Source: an uncultured Lachnospiraceae bacterium (GTDB lineage: Bacteria; Bacillota; Clostridia; Lachnospirales; Lachnospiraceae). Taken from it: a DNA stretch of 52,605 nucleotides. Below, one piece after another: positions 15,774 to 23,687 of this stretch. The position numbers and the translations under genes were made by a program. The notes below the pieces were generated by a model. That model searched no databases. It worked only from the letters and a program-made list of their open reading frames with translations, and had not been told where the DNA came from. Within the stretch, counting starts at the first letter, position 1; each line of letters starts with the position of its first letter. The stretch is taken from contig URQQ01000035.1 in the NCBI GenBank assembly GCA_900549995.1, positions 1-52,605 of the forward strand, written 5' to 3'.

Positions 15774-15792
15774 TAGTTAACAAAGTGAACTA
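15774..15792. promoter_or_regulatory. probable MarR operator
   Basis: TAGTTAAC-AAA-GTGAACTA is a 19-bp palindrome with one mismatched pair. It covers the predicted transcription start and lies 20 bp before the marR start codon, the usual site of MarR autorepression. Confidence 0.65.
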
Positions 15793-15811
15793 TTTAGAAA
15801 TGAGGTAATGA

Positions 15812-16255
15812 ATGCCACTTCAAAATACCGGATGGGTTGAAACCATGGAAAAAATGGAAGATATCAGACTGTTCTCAAGTCTGTGTGTCAAAAAAACAAG
15901 GAAAGGTGCCTTTTCTTCCGCTCAGGAAATCGACGCCCTTTTCCGCATCGCACTTTCCGATGTCCTGCTGACTCCGCTGGAACTCAGCAGACGCATGTCC
16001 GTCAGTAAACCACTGACCAGCAGACTTGTAGAAAATCTCAGAAAAAAAGGATATATTATCAAACAGTCTGACCCGGCAGACCGCAGAAGCTACTGCATTC
16101 AGATCACCGATACCGGACGCCGGGAACTGACAGATGTCTACTGTTATTATGAGACACCGCTTCTGGATCTTGAGAAAGGGCTTGGAAGCGAAAAACTTCA
16201 TCAGCTGCTATCGCTTATATCTGAAGCCAATGAATATATGCTTTCAAAAAAATAA
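15812..16255 (+). CDS. MarR family transcriptional regulator
   Basis: A 147-residue MarR-type protein. The winged helix-turn-helix spans about 45-105, with recognition region LELSRRMSVSKPLTSRLVENLRKKGYI and wing SDPADRRSYCIQIT (the DxRS/DRR wing signature), flanked by helices for dimerisation. A GAGG box lies 6 nt before the ATG at 15812; an internal methionine (MEKMEDIR) is an alternative start. It is followed 12 nt later by a FUSC-like membrane gene. A palindromic operator covers its own start site, so it probably represses this two-gene operon until a small aromatic or acidic ligand binds (family knowledge; ligand unknown). Confidence 0.88.
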   Translation: MPLQNTGWVETMEKMEDIRLFSSLCVKKTRKGAFSSAQEIDALFRIALSDVLLTPLELSRRMSVSKPLTSRLVENLRKKGYIIKQSDPADRRSYCIQITDTGRRELTDVYCYYETPLLDLEKGLGSEKLHQLLSLISEANEYMLSKK

Positions 16256-16267
16256 GGAGGAATTATA

Positions 16268-17344
16268 TTGAAGATTTACCAGGCAATGCAGTTAAATGCT
16301 GCAGGTTCAAAGAACCTGATTAAAAACACAGAATCTCCCGGTGAGAAGAGAAAATGGATCCTTGTCTATCTTGCGAAGATATTTTTGACAGTTGCTTTCT
16401 GTTTCGCATTTGTCACTGTATGGACACTGTTCCTCGGATCAGAAAACAGTATCGCAGGGGTCGTGATCCTGTTGAACCTTCTCACCTTCCGGCAGGCGGA
16501 CTTTGGAATCAAATGCTCCCACGGTACAGGAGTACTCTTTTTTTCCTTTATGCTTCTGGCGGCAGGACCAAGGCTTGCCAATTCACTGCCTCCCATTCCC
16601 GCATTTTTCATCAATTCCCTCTGTATCTTTGCTCTTTTATTCTTTGGCTGCCACAATATTATCATGTGCAACCATTTCACATTCGTACTCAGCTACCTGC
16701 TCCTGCTTGGATATGATGTGACCGGACGTTCCTTTACCATCCGGGCTCTGGGACTTTTGACAGGCGGACTTTTCTGTTCGGTTATCTTCTACATAAAACA
16801 CCGAAAGATACAGTATAAACGCACTCTTTTTGATCTTTTCCACGAATTCAATCTTCACTCTTCCAGAACCCAGTGGCAGATTAAGCTGGCTCTCGCAGCA
16901 CCTCTGGTTATGATGACTGCTGAGCTTTTAAAAATTCCAAAACCAATGTGGTTTGGTATATGTACGATGTCACTTCTTCACCCTTTCCGTGAAGATCTGG
17001 TTTACCGTGCAAAGCGCAGAGCGCCATTTAATATCGTCGGAGGACTTGTATTTCTGGCTCTCTATACCTGTCTCCCCTCCTCTATGCTGCCATTTATTGG
17101 ACTGATTGGAGGGATTGGCGTCGGATTTTCTGCGAGTTACTCCTGGCAGACCATTTTCAATACCTTTGGGGCCCTGTCCATGGCTGCCGGAATCTTCGGC
17201 GCTGTAGGAGCCATTATACTCAGAGTCGCTTCCAATGCGGCTGCTACTGTTTACTGTTTTCTGTTCGAGAAGGGGTTCCATACTTTCTTTCACCGGATTC
17301 TATCACTTCTCCCAGATAAAACTTCCGACTGTGAAGTACTGTAA
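16268..17344 (+). CDS. FUSC-like integral membrane protein (putative aromatic-acid exporter)
   Basis: A 358-residue membrane protein with two blocks of spans (about 28-165 and 205-335) around a short cytosolic loop of basic residues (IKHRKIQYKRTLFDLFHEF). This is the pattern of FUSC/aromatic acid exporter-like proteins, although it lacks the large cytosolic domain of full-length forms. It starts with TTG at 16268, strongly supported by AAGGAGG at 7 nt and no nearby ATG with such a box. Its partner MarR gene lies 12 nt upstream, so it is probably an efflux protein induced by the compound MarR senses. The family call is moderate. Confidence 0.7.
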   Translation: MKIYQAMQLNAAGSKNLIKNTESPGEKRKWILVYLAKIFLTVAFCFAFVTVWTLFLGSENSIAGVVILLNLLTFRQADFGIKCSHGTGVLFFSFMLLAAGPRLANSLPPIPAFFINSLCIFALLFFGCHNIIMCNHFTFVLSYLLLLGYDVTGRSFTIRALGLLTGGLFCSVIFYIKHRKIQYKRTLFDLFHEFNLHSSRTQWQIKLALAAPLVMMTAELLKIPKPMWFGICTMSLLHPFREDLVYRAKRRAPFNIVGGLVFLALYTCLPSSMLPFIGLIGGIGVGFSASYSWQTIFNTFGALSMAAGIFGAVGAIILRVASNAAATVYCFLFEKGFHTFFHRILSLLPDKTSDCEVL

Positions 17345-17362
17345 CCAGCTTTAAAAACAATT

Positions 17363-17383
17363 CAGACCGCTGCCCGCGGTCTG
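17363..17383 (+). terminator. terminator of the marR operon
   Basis: CAGACCGC (17363-17370) pairs with GCGGTCTG (17376-17383), followed by TTATTCTTTC. It sits 19 nt after the stop codon and borders the converging lipoprotein gene. Confidence 0.7.
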
Positions 17384-18355
17384 TTATTCTTTCATTATAT
17401 AAAGTTTCAGATCTTTTTCATTGTCCGTTCTTTCATGGGCTATCTTCCCATCCTCATCATCCCAGAGCTTCTCTCCGTCATTCAGCACAATCCTTACCGT
17501 AATCCCCGCCGGAACCACTGCCATATATTTTTCCTCCTTTTTTGTACCGGGCTCAATAATACAGGTGATCTCCCTGTCTTCTTCGGATTCGAATTCCTTT
17601 AAAAGTTCTGCCGCTTTCGTTTCTTCTCCATAAGTATACACTTTCTCCGCATTTAGAATCTTTTCTCCGTCAATCGGAGTATAATATATGGTAACCTTTT
17701 GCAGCATCCCGCTTTCCGGTTCGAAAATATATTCATACTCTGCCTCTCCATTTTCTGCTCCCATTTCTCCTTGTTCCTGTTCAGATGCCTTAGTCAGGTC
17801 AATCGACGTCACAACCTTGATATTACCATCCTGATCATATGCATTTGAAAGTACCTCTTCCTTCTCCTCTTTACTGATCTGAAAAAGTCCCTTTTTCTTA
17901 TCTCCTGTAAGCATCCACGCCTCCAGCTCCTCCCTTTGTTCCTTATGTGGATAAATGATCACACAGACCGCTCCATCCGCACTTTTCCGGTAACTGTATT
18001 CTCCCATAGAAACGGTCCTGTCCCCACCGCTGTCCTCCCATAGATTTACGTCCTCATCCTCATAAGTATCATAATACCGTACACCGCTGTATTCCTCCAG
18101 AATATTACTTCCATCCTCACTGTAAATTTTCGTCTCCTCCTTCACAGTCTGATATTCTTCTGCTATCAAATCCATACGGTTTACTTTCTGAAGTGTTTTC
18201 AGGTCTGCCTTTGTCTTCTCTTCCGTCTTTTCCTGTTTCTGAGTCTTTGGACTTTCATCCATTTTCGTGCTGCTCTTACACCCCTCAGACAGTGTTATAA
18301 TTACTGCCATCCCGAGAATCCAGCCTGCACATATCTTCCAGCTTTTTTTCTTCAT
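17384..18355 (-). CDS. putative lipoprotein of unknown function
   Basis: A 323-residue protein with a lipoprotein signal: basic start MKKK, hydrophobic core WILGMAVIITL, and lipobox LSEGC with lipidation at C26. The mature part begins with a Lys/Glu/Thr-rich linker (about 27-55), followed by a mixed, strongly acidic domain with beta-type patterns (SGVRYYDTYEDEDVNLWED; YEYIFEPESGMLQKVTIYYTP) that I cannot place in a family. It should sit on the outer face of the membrane. It appears monocistronic and its stop abuts the marR-operon terminator. Confidence 0.75.
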   Translation of the reverse strand: MKKKSWKICAGWILGMAVIITLSEGCKSSTKMDESPKTQKQEKTEEKTKADLKTLQKVNRMDLIAEEYQTVKEETKIYSEDGSNILEEYSGVRYYDTYEDEDVNLWEDSGGDRTVSMGEYSYRKSADGAVCVIIYPHKEQREELEAWMLTGDKKKGLFQISKEEKEEVLSNAYDQDGNIKVVTSIDLTKASEQEQGEMGAENGEAEYEYIFEPESGMLQKVTIYYTPIDGEKILNAEKVYTYGEETKAAELLKEFESEEDREITCIIEPGTKKEEKYMAVVPAGITVRIVLNDGEKLWDDEDGKIAHERTDNEKDLKLYIMKE

Positions 18356-18489
18356 GATTTCCGTCTTCCTTTCATGCTGCCTTCTGTATGATACTTATTA
18401 TAAATCATTGTCTTCTAAAGGCCAAACTTTTTATGATTTGTACGCATCTAAACGCCTGGATATTTTCTCAATTATTTTCAAAAAACATG

Positions 18490-18518
18490 TTGACATTTAA
18501 AGAAATATCCTATATACT
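18490..18518 (+). promoter_or_regulatory. promoter of tRNA-Arg
   Basis: Perfect TTGACA (18490-18495), 17-nt spacer, TATACT (18513-18518), 35 bp before the tRNA. Such near-consensus promoters are usual for stable RNA. Confidence 0.75.
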
Positions 18519-18553
18519 AATTATTGTTGTCGACAAGATAACACAGACAAGAT

Positions 18554-18627
18554 GTGCGCGTAGCTCAGCTGGATAGAGCGTCTGGCTACGGACCAGAAGG
18601 TCGGGAGTTCGAATCTTCTCGCGCACG
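18554..18627 (+). tRNA. tRNA-Arg (anticodon ACG)
   Basis: The cloverleaf is complete. The acceptor stem is GTGCGCG/CGCGCAC with discriminator G, the D-arm is GCTC/GAGC, and the anticodon stem TCTGG/CCAGA holds loop CTACGGA (anticodon 18588-18590). The T-arm has loop TTCGAAT with wobble pairs. CCA is not encoded. The first anticodon base should be deaminated to inosine to read CGN codons. Confidence 0.95.
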
Positions 18628-18630
18628 TTG

Positions 18631-18668
18631 AATCCTTGTAGAACGAAAGTTTTACAAGGATTTTTTTT
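18631..18668 (+). terminator. terminator of tRNA-Arg
   Basis: AATCCTTGTA (18631-18640) pairs with TACAAGGATT (18653-18662) and is followed by an unbroken T-run. Confidence 0.85.
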
Positions 18669-18759
18669 GCTGCAAATACTTCCCTCATTCAAAAACATTC
18701 ATGCATATCCAAATGAAGACATGCATAACTTTTAAAAAGAATTACTACGGAGGTATGAT

Positions 18760-18921
18760 ATGTCTGTCAATATTTATTTTTCCAAATTACTAAATTGTTT
18801 TTCCTACTCTTCTTCTCAGAAATTAGTCGAAAAATACTACTGCCGCAAATTAAAAAGACCCTGTCTTCTGCTGAAACAACATGAACGATGGACAATCATT
18901 CCTGTCGAATATGGGCGGTAG
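18760..18921 (+). CDS. small 53-residue protein
   Basis: An open frame of 53 codons with a textbook GGAGG 6 nt before its ATG, lying alone between tRNA-Arg and the converging GntR gene. The product is basic (many Lys/Arg) with three cysteines, an aromatic-rich N-terminal half and no clear membrane span. I do not recognise it. The strong ribosome-binding site and isolated position argue for real translation; the short length keeps confidence moderate. Confidence 0.5.
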   Translation: MSVNIYFSKLLNCFSYSSSQKLVEKYYCRKLKRPCLLLKQHERWTIIPVEYGR

Positions 18922-18944
18922 CTTTCCTTGTATATAGCAAAAAC

Positions 18945-18972
18945 AGACCAGAAAAGCTTCCTTTTCTGGTCT
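18945..18972 (-). terminator. terminator of the GntR regulator gene
   Basis: A perfect 12-bp stem (AGACCAGAAAAG with CTTTTCTGGTCT, 4-nt loop). On the minus strand it is followed by GTTTTTG, so it serves the gene ending at 19008; it may also block the small plus-strand gene. Confidence 0.8.
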
Positions 18973-19007
18973 TGGCAGTTCTACACTTATTACATTGTCC
19001 GCAGGTC

Positions 19008-19727
19008 TCAGATCATATAAAAGTCAGATCCTTTTGAAATACGCTGGATTCTGCTGTTCAGATTCTCATACAGAGATTCCTTCAGAGTCTTGGCGTCTCT
19101 TTGCTTCATCGCATCCAGGTATCCCTGATGTTCCGCAATCATTTTCTCCATATCTTCGCTGTTCTTTATGAATTCTCTACCATAGATCAGCTTAAAGAAA
19201 GATAGTGTATCCCACAACGACTCCACAACAGAGCATACCCTGTTCATCCCGCTCATCTCATAGATTGCAAAGTGGAATTTGCGGTTCTGAAGATGTACAC
19301 TTTTCGCGTCCAGCTGAGGTGCCTTTACAATCTGGATGTACTCCTGGTGTATCTCCTCAAGAATCTGAATTCCTTCCTCCGTAATCTTCATGCAGGCATT
19401 CGCTGCCGCCATAGGTTCCAGCATCTGTCTCATCATATAAATCTGCAGGATATCATCCTGGGTAAGAGTCACCAGACGTGTCCCTACATAGGGAACTGAT
19501 TCCGCGAGCCCCATCTTCTCCAGACTGCTCAATGCTTCCCGAATCGGCATTCTGCTCACCCCAAGCTGTTTCGCAAGCTCCTCCGTATTAAGTTTTTCCC
19601 CCATTTTCAGCTTTCCATCCATGATCCAGTCCATCAGTTTATTTAATACCTGCATGGGAAGCGTATCTCTCTGCAGCATGACAGAGTTATCTTTATTCAT
19701 TGTTACCCGATTATTATTATCTGCCAC
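19008..19727 (-). CDS. GntR family regulator, FCD (FadR-type) subfamily
   Basis: A 239-residue regulator. The N-terminal winged helix (about 20-88) has the GntR motif EELAKQLGVSRMPIREALSSLEKMGLAE and ends with the wing VPYVGTRLVT. The C-terminal helical FCD domain (about 95-225) binds an effector, often an organic acid, through conserved Asp/His residues (FHFAIYEMSG; MIAEHQGYLDAM). The start appears to be GTG at 19727, with AAGGA 9 nt upstream; an ATG at 19700 has no such box. A consensus promoter and a perfect palindrome lie just upstream, which suggests autoregulation. No metabolic genes adjoin it, so the regulon is unknown. Confidence 0.88.
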   Translation of the reverse strand: MADNNNRVTMNKDNSVMLQRDTLPMQVLNKLMDWIMDGKLKMGEKLNTEELAKQLGVSRMPIREALSSLEKMGLAESVPYVGTRLVTLTQDDILQIYMMRQMLEPMAAANACMKITEEGIQILEEIHQEYIQIVKAPQLDAKSVHLQNRKFHFAIYEMSGMNRVCSVVESLWDTLSFFKLIYGREFIKNSEDMEKMIAEHQGYLDAMKQRDAKTLKESLYENLNSRIQRISKGSDFYMI

Positions 19728-19751
19728 TCTTTTTCATCCTTATCCCGTATT

Positions 19752-19767
19752 TACAGACCAGTCTGTA
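19752..19767. promoter_or_regulatory. palindromic operator for the GntR regulator
   Basis: TACAGAC-CA-GTCTGTA is a perfect 7+7 palindrome placed 25 bp before the gntR start codon and immediately downstream of the predicted transcription start, the expected position for self-repression. Confidence 0.55.
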
Positions 19768-19774
19768 TTCCTTT

Positions 19775-19803
19775 ATTATAATCGTTCGAAGCGGTCATGA
19801 CAA
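19775..19803 (-). promoter_or_regulatory. promoter of the GntR regulator gene
   Basis: On the minus strand TTGTCA (19798-19803), 17-nt spacer, perfect TATAAT (19775-19780). Confidence 0.7.
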
Positions 19804-19843
19804 GACTTTCTGCTCCTCATGAAATTTTCGTCACATCCGTTCC

Positions 19844-22800
19844 TCAGTCTTCCTCGCCGAATATGAAGTCATAGAGCGTCTGATACATCCGTTCCGGTTC
19901 AATTGGTTTTGCCAGATGGGCGTTCATCCCTGCTGCCTTGCTTTTCTCAATGTCATCGTCAAATGCATTGGCAGTCATCGCAATAATCGGGATCGTCCTG
20001 GCATCCGCATTGCTGAGATGCCTGATATTCGTCGCTGCTGACAGCCCATCCATCAGAGGCATCCGAATGTCCATCAAAATGGCATCGTAATACTTTGGTT
20101 CTGATTTGCTGAATACTTCCATGGCACGCAGGCCGTTCTCCGCCGTATCGACAGTGAATCCCTTGCTTTCCAGAAGCATCACCGCCACCTCTGTATTGAT
20201 CATATTATCTTCTACCAAAAGCACACGCTTTCCGGCAAAATCATAATCCGAAGTCTTTTCCTGCTGTACCTGCTCCTCTTTCTTTCCAAGTGCTTTCGAA
20301 AATGCTGAAATCAGTGAGGATTTAAACATCGGCTTGCTCATCAAAAGATTGACTCCTGCAAGCTTCGCTTCCGATTCGATGGAAAGCCAGTCATACGCTG
20401 TCATAATAATAATTGTGACATCCGGCCCTACTACAGCCCTGATCCTCCGTGCGGTCTCAATTCCATCCATCTCAGGCATCTTCCAGTCAATGAGAATCAT
20501 ATCATAGTATGCTCCCCTGTTCCAGAATTCCCTTACCCGTTCAATCGCCTTGCGCCCGCTGTCTACCCACTCAGCTTTTACACCCATCTCGGCAAGTGTA
20601 ACAACCGCACTCTCACAGACAGAAACATCATCATCCACCACAAGTGTTTTCAGATGTGAGAAATTATAGTTCTGTTTCTTCTGGTTATGGCGGAGTTTCT
20701 CTTCCTCCGTAATTCCAAGTTTCACATCTACCGTGAATTCAGAGCCAAGTCCTTTGATCGAACGTACCGTAATCCGTCCATCCATCATATCCACTATATT
20801 CTTGGAGATTGCAAGCCCAAGCCCCGTCCCCCCATATAATGTAGTCGTTCCCGTGCTCTCCTGTGAAAAAGGTTCAAAAATATGCGGAATAAACTCTTCG
20901 CTCATTCCAATTCCTGTATCATTTACGATAAACCGTATCACCGCATCGTTTTTCGTTCTCTTATGAAGCGAAACTGAAAGCGTAACCTTGCCGCTGTCAC
21001 CTGTGAATTTAATTGCATTGCTTAAAATGTTAATCAGCACCTGCTGAAGCTTCATCGCATCGCCGATATAATAATCATCCAGCACAGGGTCGACAATACA
21101 CTCATACTCCACACCTCTGGCAGCCGCCTGCCCATAACAGATCGAATTAATACCATTCAAAAATTCTTCCGTAGGGATTTTTTCATTTTTCAAAAGCATC
21201 TTGCCGCTTTCAATTCTGCTCATATCCAGAATATCATTGATCAGAGACAGCAGAAAACGAGATGAAATACCGATCTTGGAAATGCAGTCCATCACCTGTT
21301 CGTCATCTCCGATCGACCGGGCAGCAATTGTGCTCATTCCGATAATCGCATTCATCGGAGTACGGATCTCATGGCTCATACGTGAAAGAAAGTCTGATTT
21401 TGCCGCATTTGCCTGTTCTGCCGCAACGAGTGCCGCTGCAATCTCCTCCTTCTGCCGCTGCTCCTTTCGTACAACGTCCGTCACATCTGTACGTGCTATA
21501 CATACTCGTCCCAGCTCTTTGCTGATATAGAATACCTGAAAACGTTTCACCTGTATGGCGCCATGCTCATCTTTCATCTCTACGCTGAACGTGTATGCCT
21601 CCTGTTTAGCCAGCTGTTCTTCTATATATTCATACTGGAGCTTATGAAGATACTCTTTTTTAAAATCGCTCTCCATAAACTTCTCAGCAAGAAGATGGAT
21701 TTCTTTCTGGAAATTCCCTCTGATCGGAATGGTATTCGTTTCATTTTCATTGATTGAAACAAGCCAGTATGTATCACGCGGTATATTCACATCAATAATA
21801 ATATCATAATCCATCTCTGATATTCGGTGTAACAGCAATTCCTTAAGCTTCTGCTCTGTGATATCCATTGTATAGAAAAATCCAATTACATCATTTGTCT
21901 CCGGATTCAGGCAGGACCTGAAATTCGTACTCCCATAAAATCTTTTGCTGTCCCCATATTGCTGAAGAAACTCAAAGTGATAGTTCGTCTTCCCGGCAGA
22001 AAAATCCTCAAGCACCGCCTGCCGGTCAAGTGCACGCCTTATTTTCTCTCCATCAGCTTCCTCCACTGCTGACAGCGCCATCTGCTCAATCGTTTCCTCA
22101 TAGGAGTCTCCTATGTGATCTGACGCAATCTCTGAATGTGTCAGGTAACTTTCTACTCTTCCCTGTGTAACATTGATGCGCCCCTGAATACTTCCACCGG
22201 CAGATGACATCTCTGCAAAATTAGCCAGCTCTTTTTCATACAGGTCTTTCACCCTCTCCTGCAGCCGTTTCTCATCTGTAATATCGACAAACACACAGTA
22301 GAAATACTGCTCCCCATTTTCCTCAGAAAGAAGCTGTGCTTTAATGGAGATCCATTTCACCTCTCCTCCTTTGCAGATGAGACGGTTCTCATTGTGAATT
22401 GTATTCCCCTGCTTCAGCTGTTCCCGAAGCACATCTGTCATCACTTCCAGATCCTGCGGATAGATCACAGAAGACATCTTATTTCCCATTGCCTCAAACT
22501 CTTCCCTTGTATATCCAAGGAATTCAAACAGACCGTCATTGGCATCAACAACCGAAAACTCCTCATCAAACAGGCAGCGGAACACTGCTCCCGGAATATT
22601 ATTATAGATGTGTGCGATTTCCTTCTGTGCATGTCTCTGGAATGTAATATCGCTGCACACAGAAGTGATCGCGGCTCTTCCATCCTCGGCCATGACTTTC
22701 CGCCCGATATCATGAACCCAGATATAAGAACCATCTTTCTTTTTCATCCTGTATTCGACAACATACTCCTCTCTTTGAGCCATCTGCTCGTCAACCAATG

Positions 22801-23431
22801 CGTTTATCATATCTCTGTCATCCGGGTGCATACAGTTCGAAATCATCCCGTCAATATCCGCAACGAATTCAGCCTCGCTTTGATACCCCAGATAATTCAG
22901 CATTCTCTGATTGATAAAATAAAATGGGAATCCTGGTTCAATATAACCTCCCATCATTCCGCCGGCAATCGAGTCGCCGAGAAGTTCCTGCCTCTGCTTC
23001 AAAATATTTCTCATCACAACAGTTTCCGGATAATGTTCCCTCCCCTGCTGGCTGCTGCCCGGCTCAGCAAAATGAAGATTGCAGATCTTCCACATTCCGT
23101 CCTTCTGGCACAGAATAAAAAATCCCCGCAGGCACCATGCATACATTGAATTCCGAAGTTTAAATTCTACGAACACAGTATAAGTCTGACTGGTAAGAAA
23201 CTGCCCTCGCATCACGTCAACTTCCAGCCCAAAAGGCTCCGGAATCTGCCGCACATCTTCTATAAGATAAGCCTCCATCTCAGCCTTCCCGCAGGCATAT
23301 TCCTTCTCCCCGGTTCCGACGAACTGAATATCGTCGGTAAAAAATTCTGCCGCAAGCCCGGCATCCCTTTCTTCAAACCATACTCTGCATAACTGCCGGA
23401 CTGTCTGTTCTGCATTCATCTGTTCTCTCAT
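19844..23431 (-). CDS. soluble multi-PAS hybrid histidine kinase with two receiver domains
   Basis: A 1195-residue cytosolic hybrid kinase without membrane spans. In order: an N-terminal NTF2/SnoaL-like domain (about 5-130); PAS repeats (about 150-265, 275-395, then further PAS-like segments to about 650) with PAC ends such as VEYRMKKKDGSYIWVHDIGRKV; a short coiled coil; HisKA with SRMSHEIRTPMNAIIGM (histidine near 687); HATPase with NILSNAIKFT and NDTGIGMS; and two receivers, LIDWKMPEMDG (Asp near 979) and LMDIRMPLMDG (Asp near 1119). No output domain is attached, so signal leaves by phosphotransfer or by protein contact. The ATG at 23431 has AGAGGG upstream. It stands alone, divergent from cfa. 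What the sensors bind is unknown. Confidence 0.9.
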   Translation of the reverse strand: MREQMNAEQTVRQLCRVWFEERDAGLAAEFFTDDIQFVGTGEKEYACGKAEMEAYLIEDVRQIPEPFGLEVDVMRGQFLTSQTYTVFVEFKLRNSMYAWCLRGFFILCQKDGMWKICNLHFAEPGSSQQGREHYPETVVMRNILKQRQELLGDSIAGGMMGGYIEPGFPFYFINQRMLNYLGYQSEAEFVADIDGMISNCMHPDDRDMINALVDEQMAQREEYVVEYRMKKKDGSYIWVHDIGRKVMAEDGRAAITSVCSDITFQRHAQKEIAHIYNNIPGAVFRCLFDEEFSVVDANDGLFEFLGYTREEFEAMGNKMSSVIYPQDLEVMTDVLREQLKQGNTIHNENRLICKGGEVKWISIKAQLLSEENGEQYFYCVFVDITDEKRLQERVKDLYEKELANFAEMSSAGGSIQGRINVTQGRVESYLTHSEIASDHIGDSYEETIEQMALSAVEEADGEKIRRALDRQAVLEDFSAGKTNYHFEFLQQYGDSKRFYGSTNFRSCLNPETNDVIGFFYTMDITEQKLKELLLHRISEMDYDIIIDVNIPRDTYWLVSINENETNTIPIRGNFQKEIHLLAEKFMESDFKKEYLHKLQYEYIEEQLAKQEAYTFSVEMKDEHGAIQVKRFQVFYISKELGRVCIARTDVTDVVRKEQRQKEEIAAALVAAEQANAAKSDFLSRMSHEIRTPMNAIIGMSTIAARSIGDDEQVMDCISKIGISSRFLLSLINDILDMSRIESGKMLLKNEKIPTEEFLNGINSICYGQAAARGVEYECIVDPVLDDYYIGDAMKLQQVLINILSNAIKFTGDSGKVTLSVSLHKRTKNDAVIRFIVNDTGIGMSEEFIPHIFEPFSQESTGTTTLYGGTGLGLAISKNIVDMMDGRITVRSIKGLGSEFTVDVKLGITEEEKLRHNQKKQNYNFSHLKTLVVDDDVSVCESAVVTLAEMGVKAEWVDSGRKAIERVREFWNRGAYYDMILIDWKMPEMDGIETARRIRAVVGPDVTIIIMTAYDWLSIESEAKLAGVNLLMSKPMFKSSLISAFSKALGKKEEQVQQEKTSDYDFAGKRVLLVEDNMINTEVAVMLLESKGFTVDTAENGLRAMEVFSKSEPKYYDAILMDIRMPLMDGLSAATNIRHLSNADARTIPIIAMTANAFDDDIEKSKAAGMNAHLAKPIEPERMYQTLYDFIFGEED

Positions 23432-23613
23432 ATTTCCCTCTTTTCCATTACTACCAGCCTCTCTGATTTCTATAAATAAAGCCCGGTTTCTGCCATATAT
23501 ACTTCTTAAAGTTTATCACAGCAGAGTCAGAAACACAATCCTTGCATTCCATTGCCGCCAGTGGTTTGGACTCCTCATTTCCCCCGGGATAAAACAGGTA
23601 TTTTCTGGTTATA

Positions 23614-23638
23614 CTTGTAAAATCATACCATTTACAAG
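23614..23638. repeat. 8-bp inverted repeat in the kinase/cfa intergenic region
   Basis: CTTGTAAA (23614-23621) and TTTACAAG (23631-23638) form an interrupted palindrome 50 bp before the cfa start and between the two divergent genes. It may be an operator; nothing identifies the protein that would bind. Confidence 0.35.
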
Positions 23639-23687
23639 ACAACAGCAACAATTTGTCTTAATTTCAAATATCAGGAGGCAGTTTAAT

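Noticed and set aside
22394..23149. 251-codon plus-strand frame
   Set aside because: Antisense shadow of the PAS hybrid kinase.
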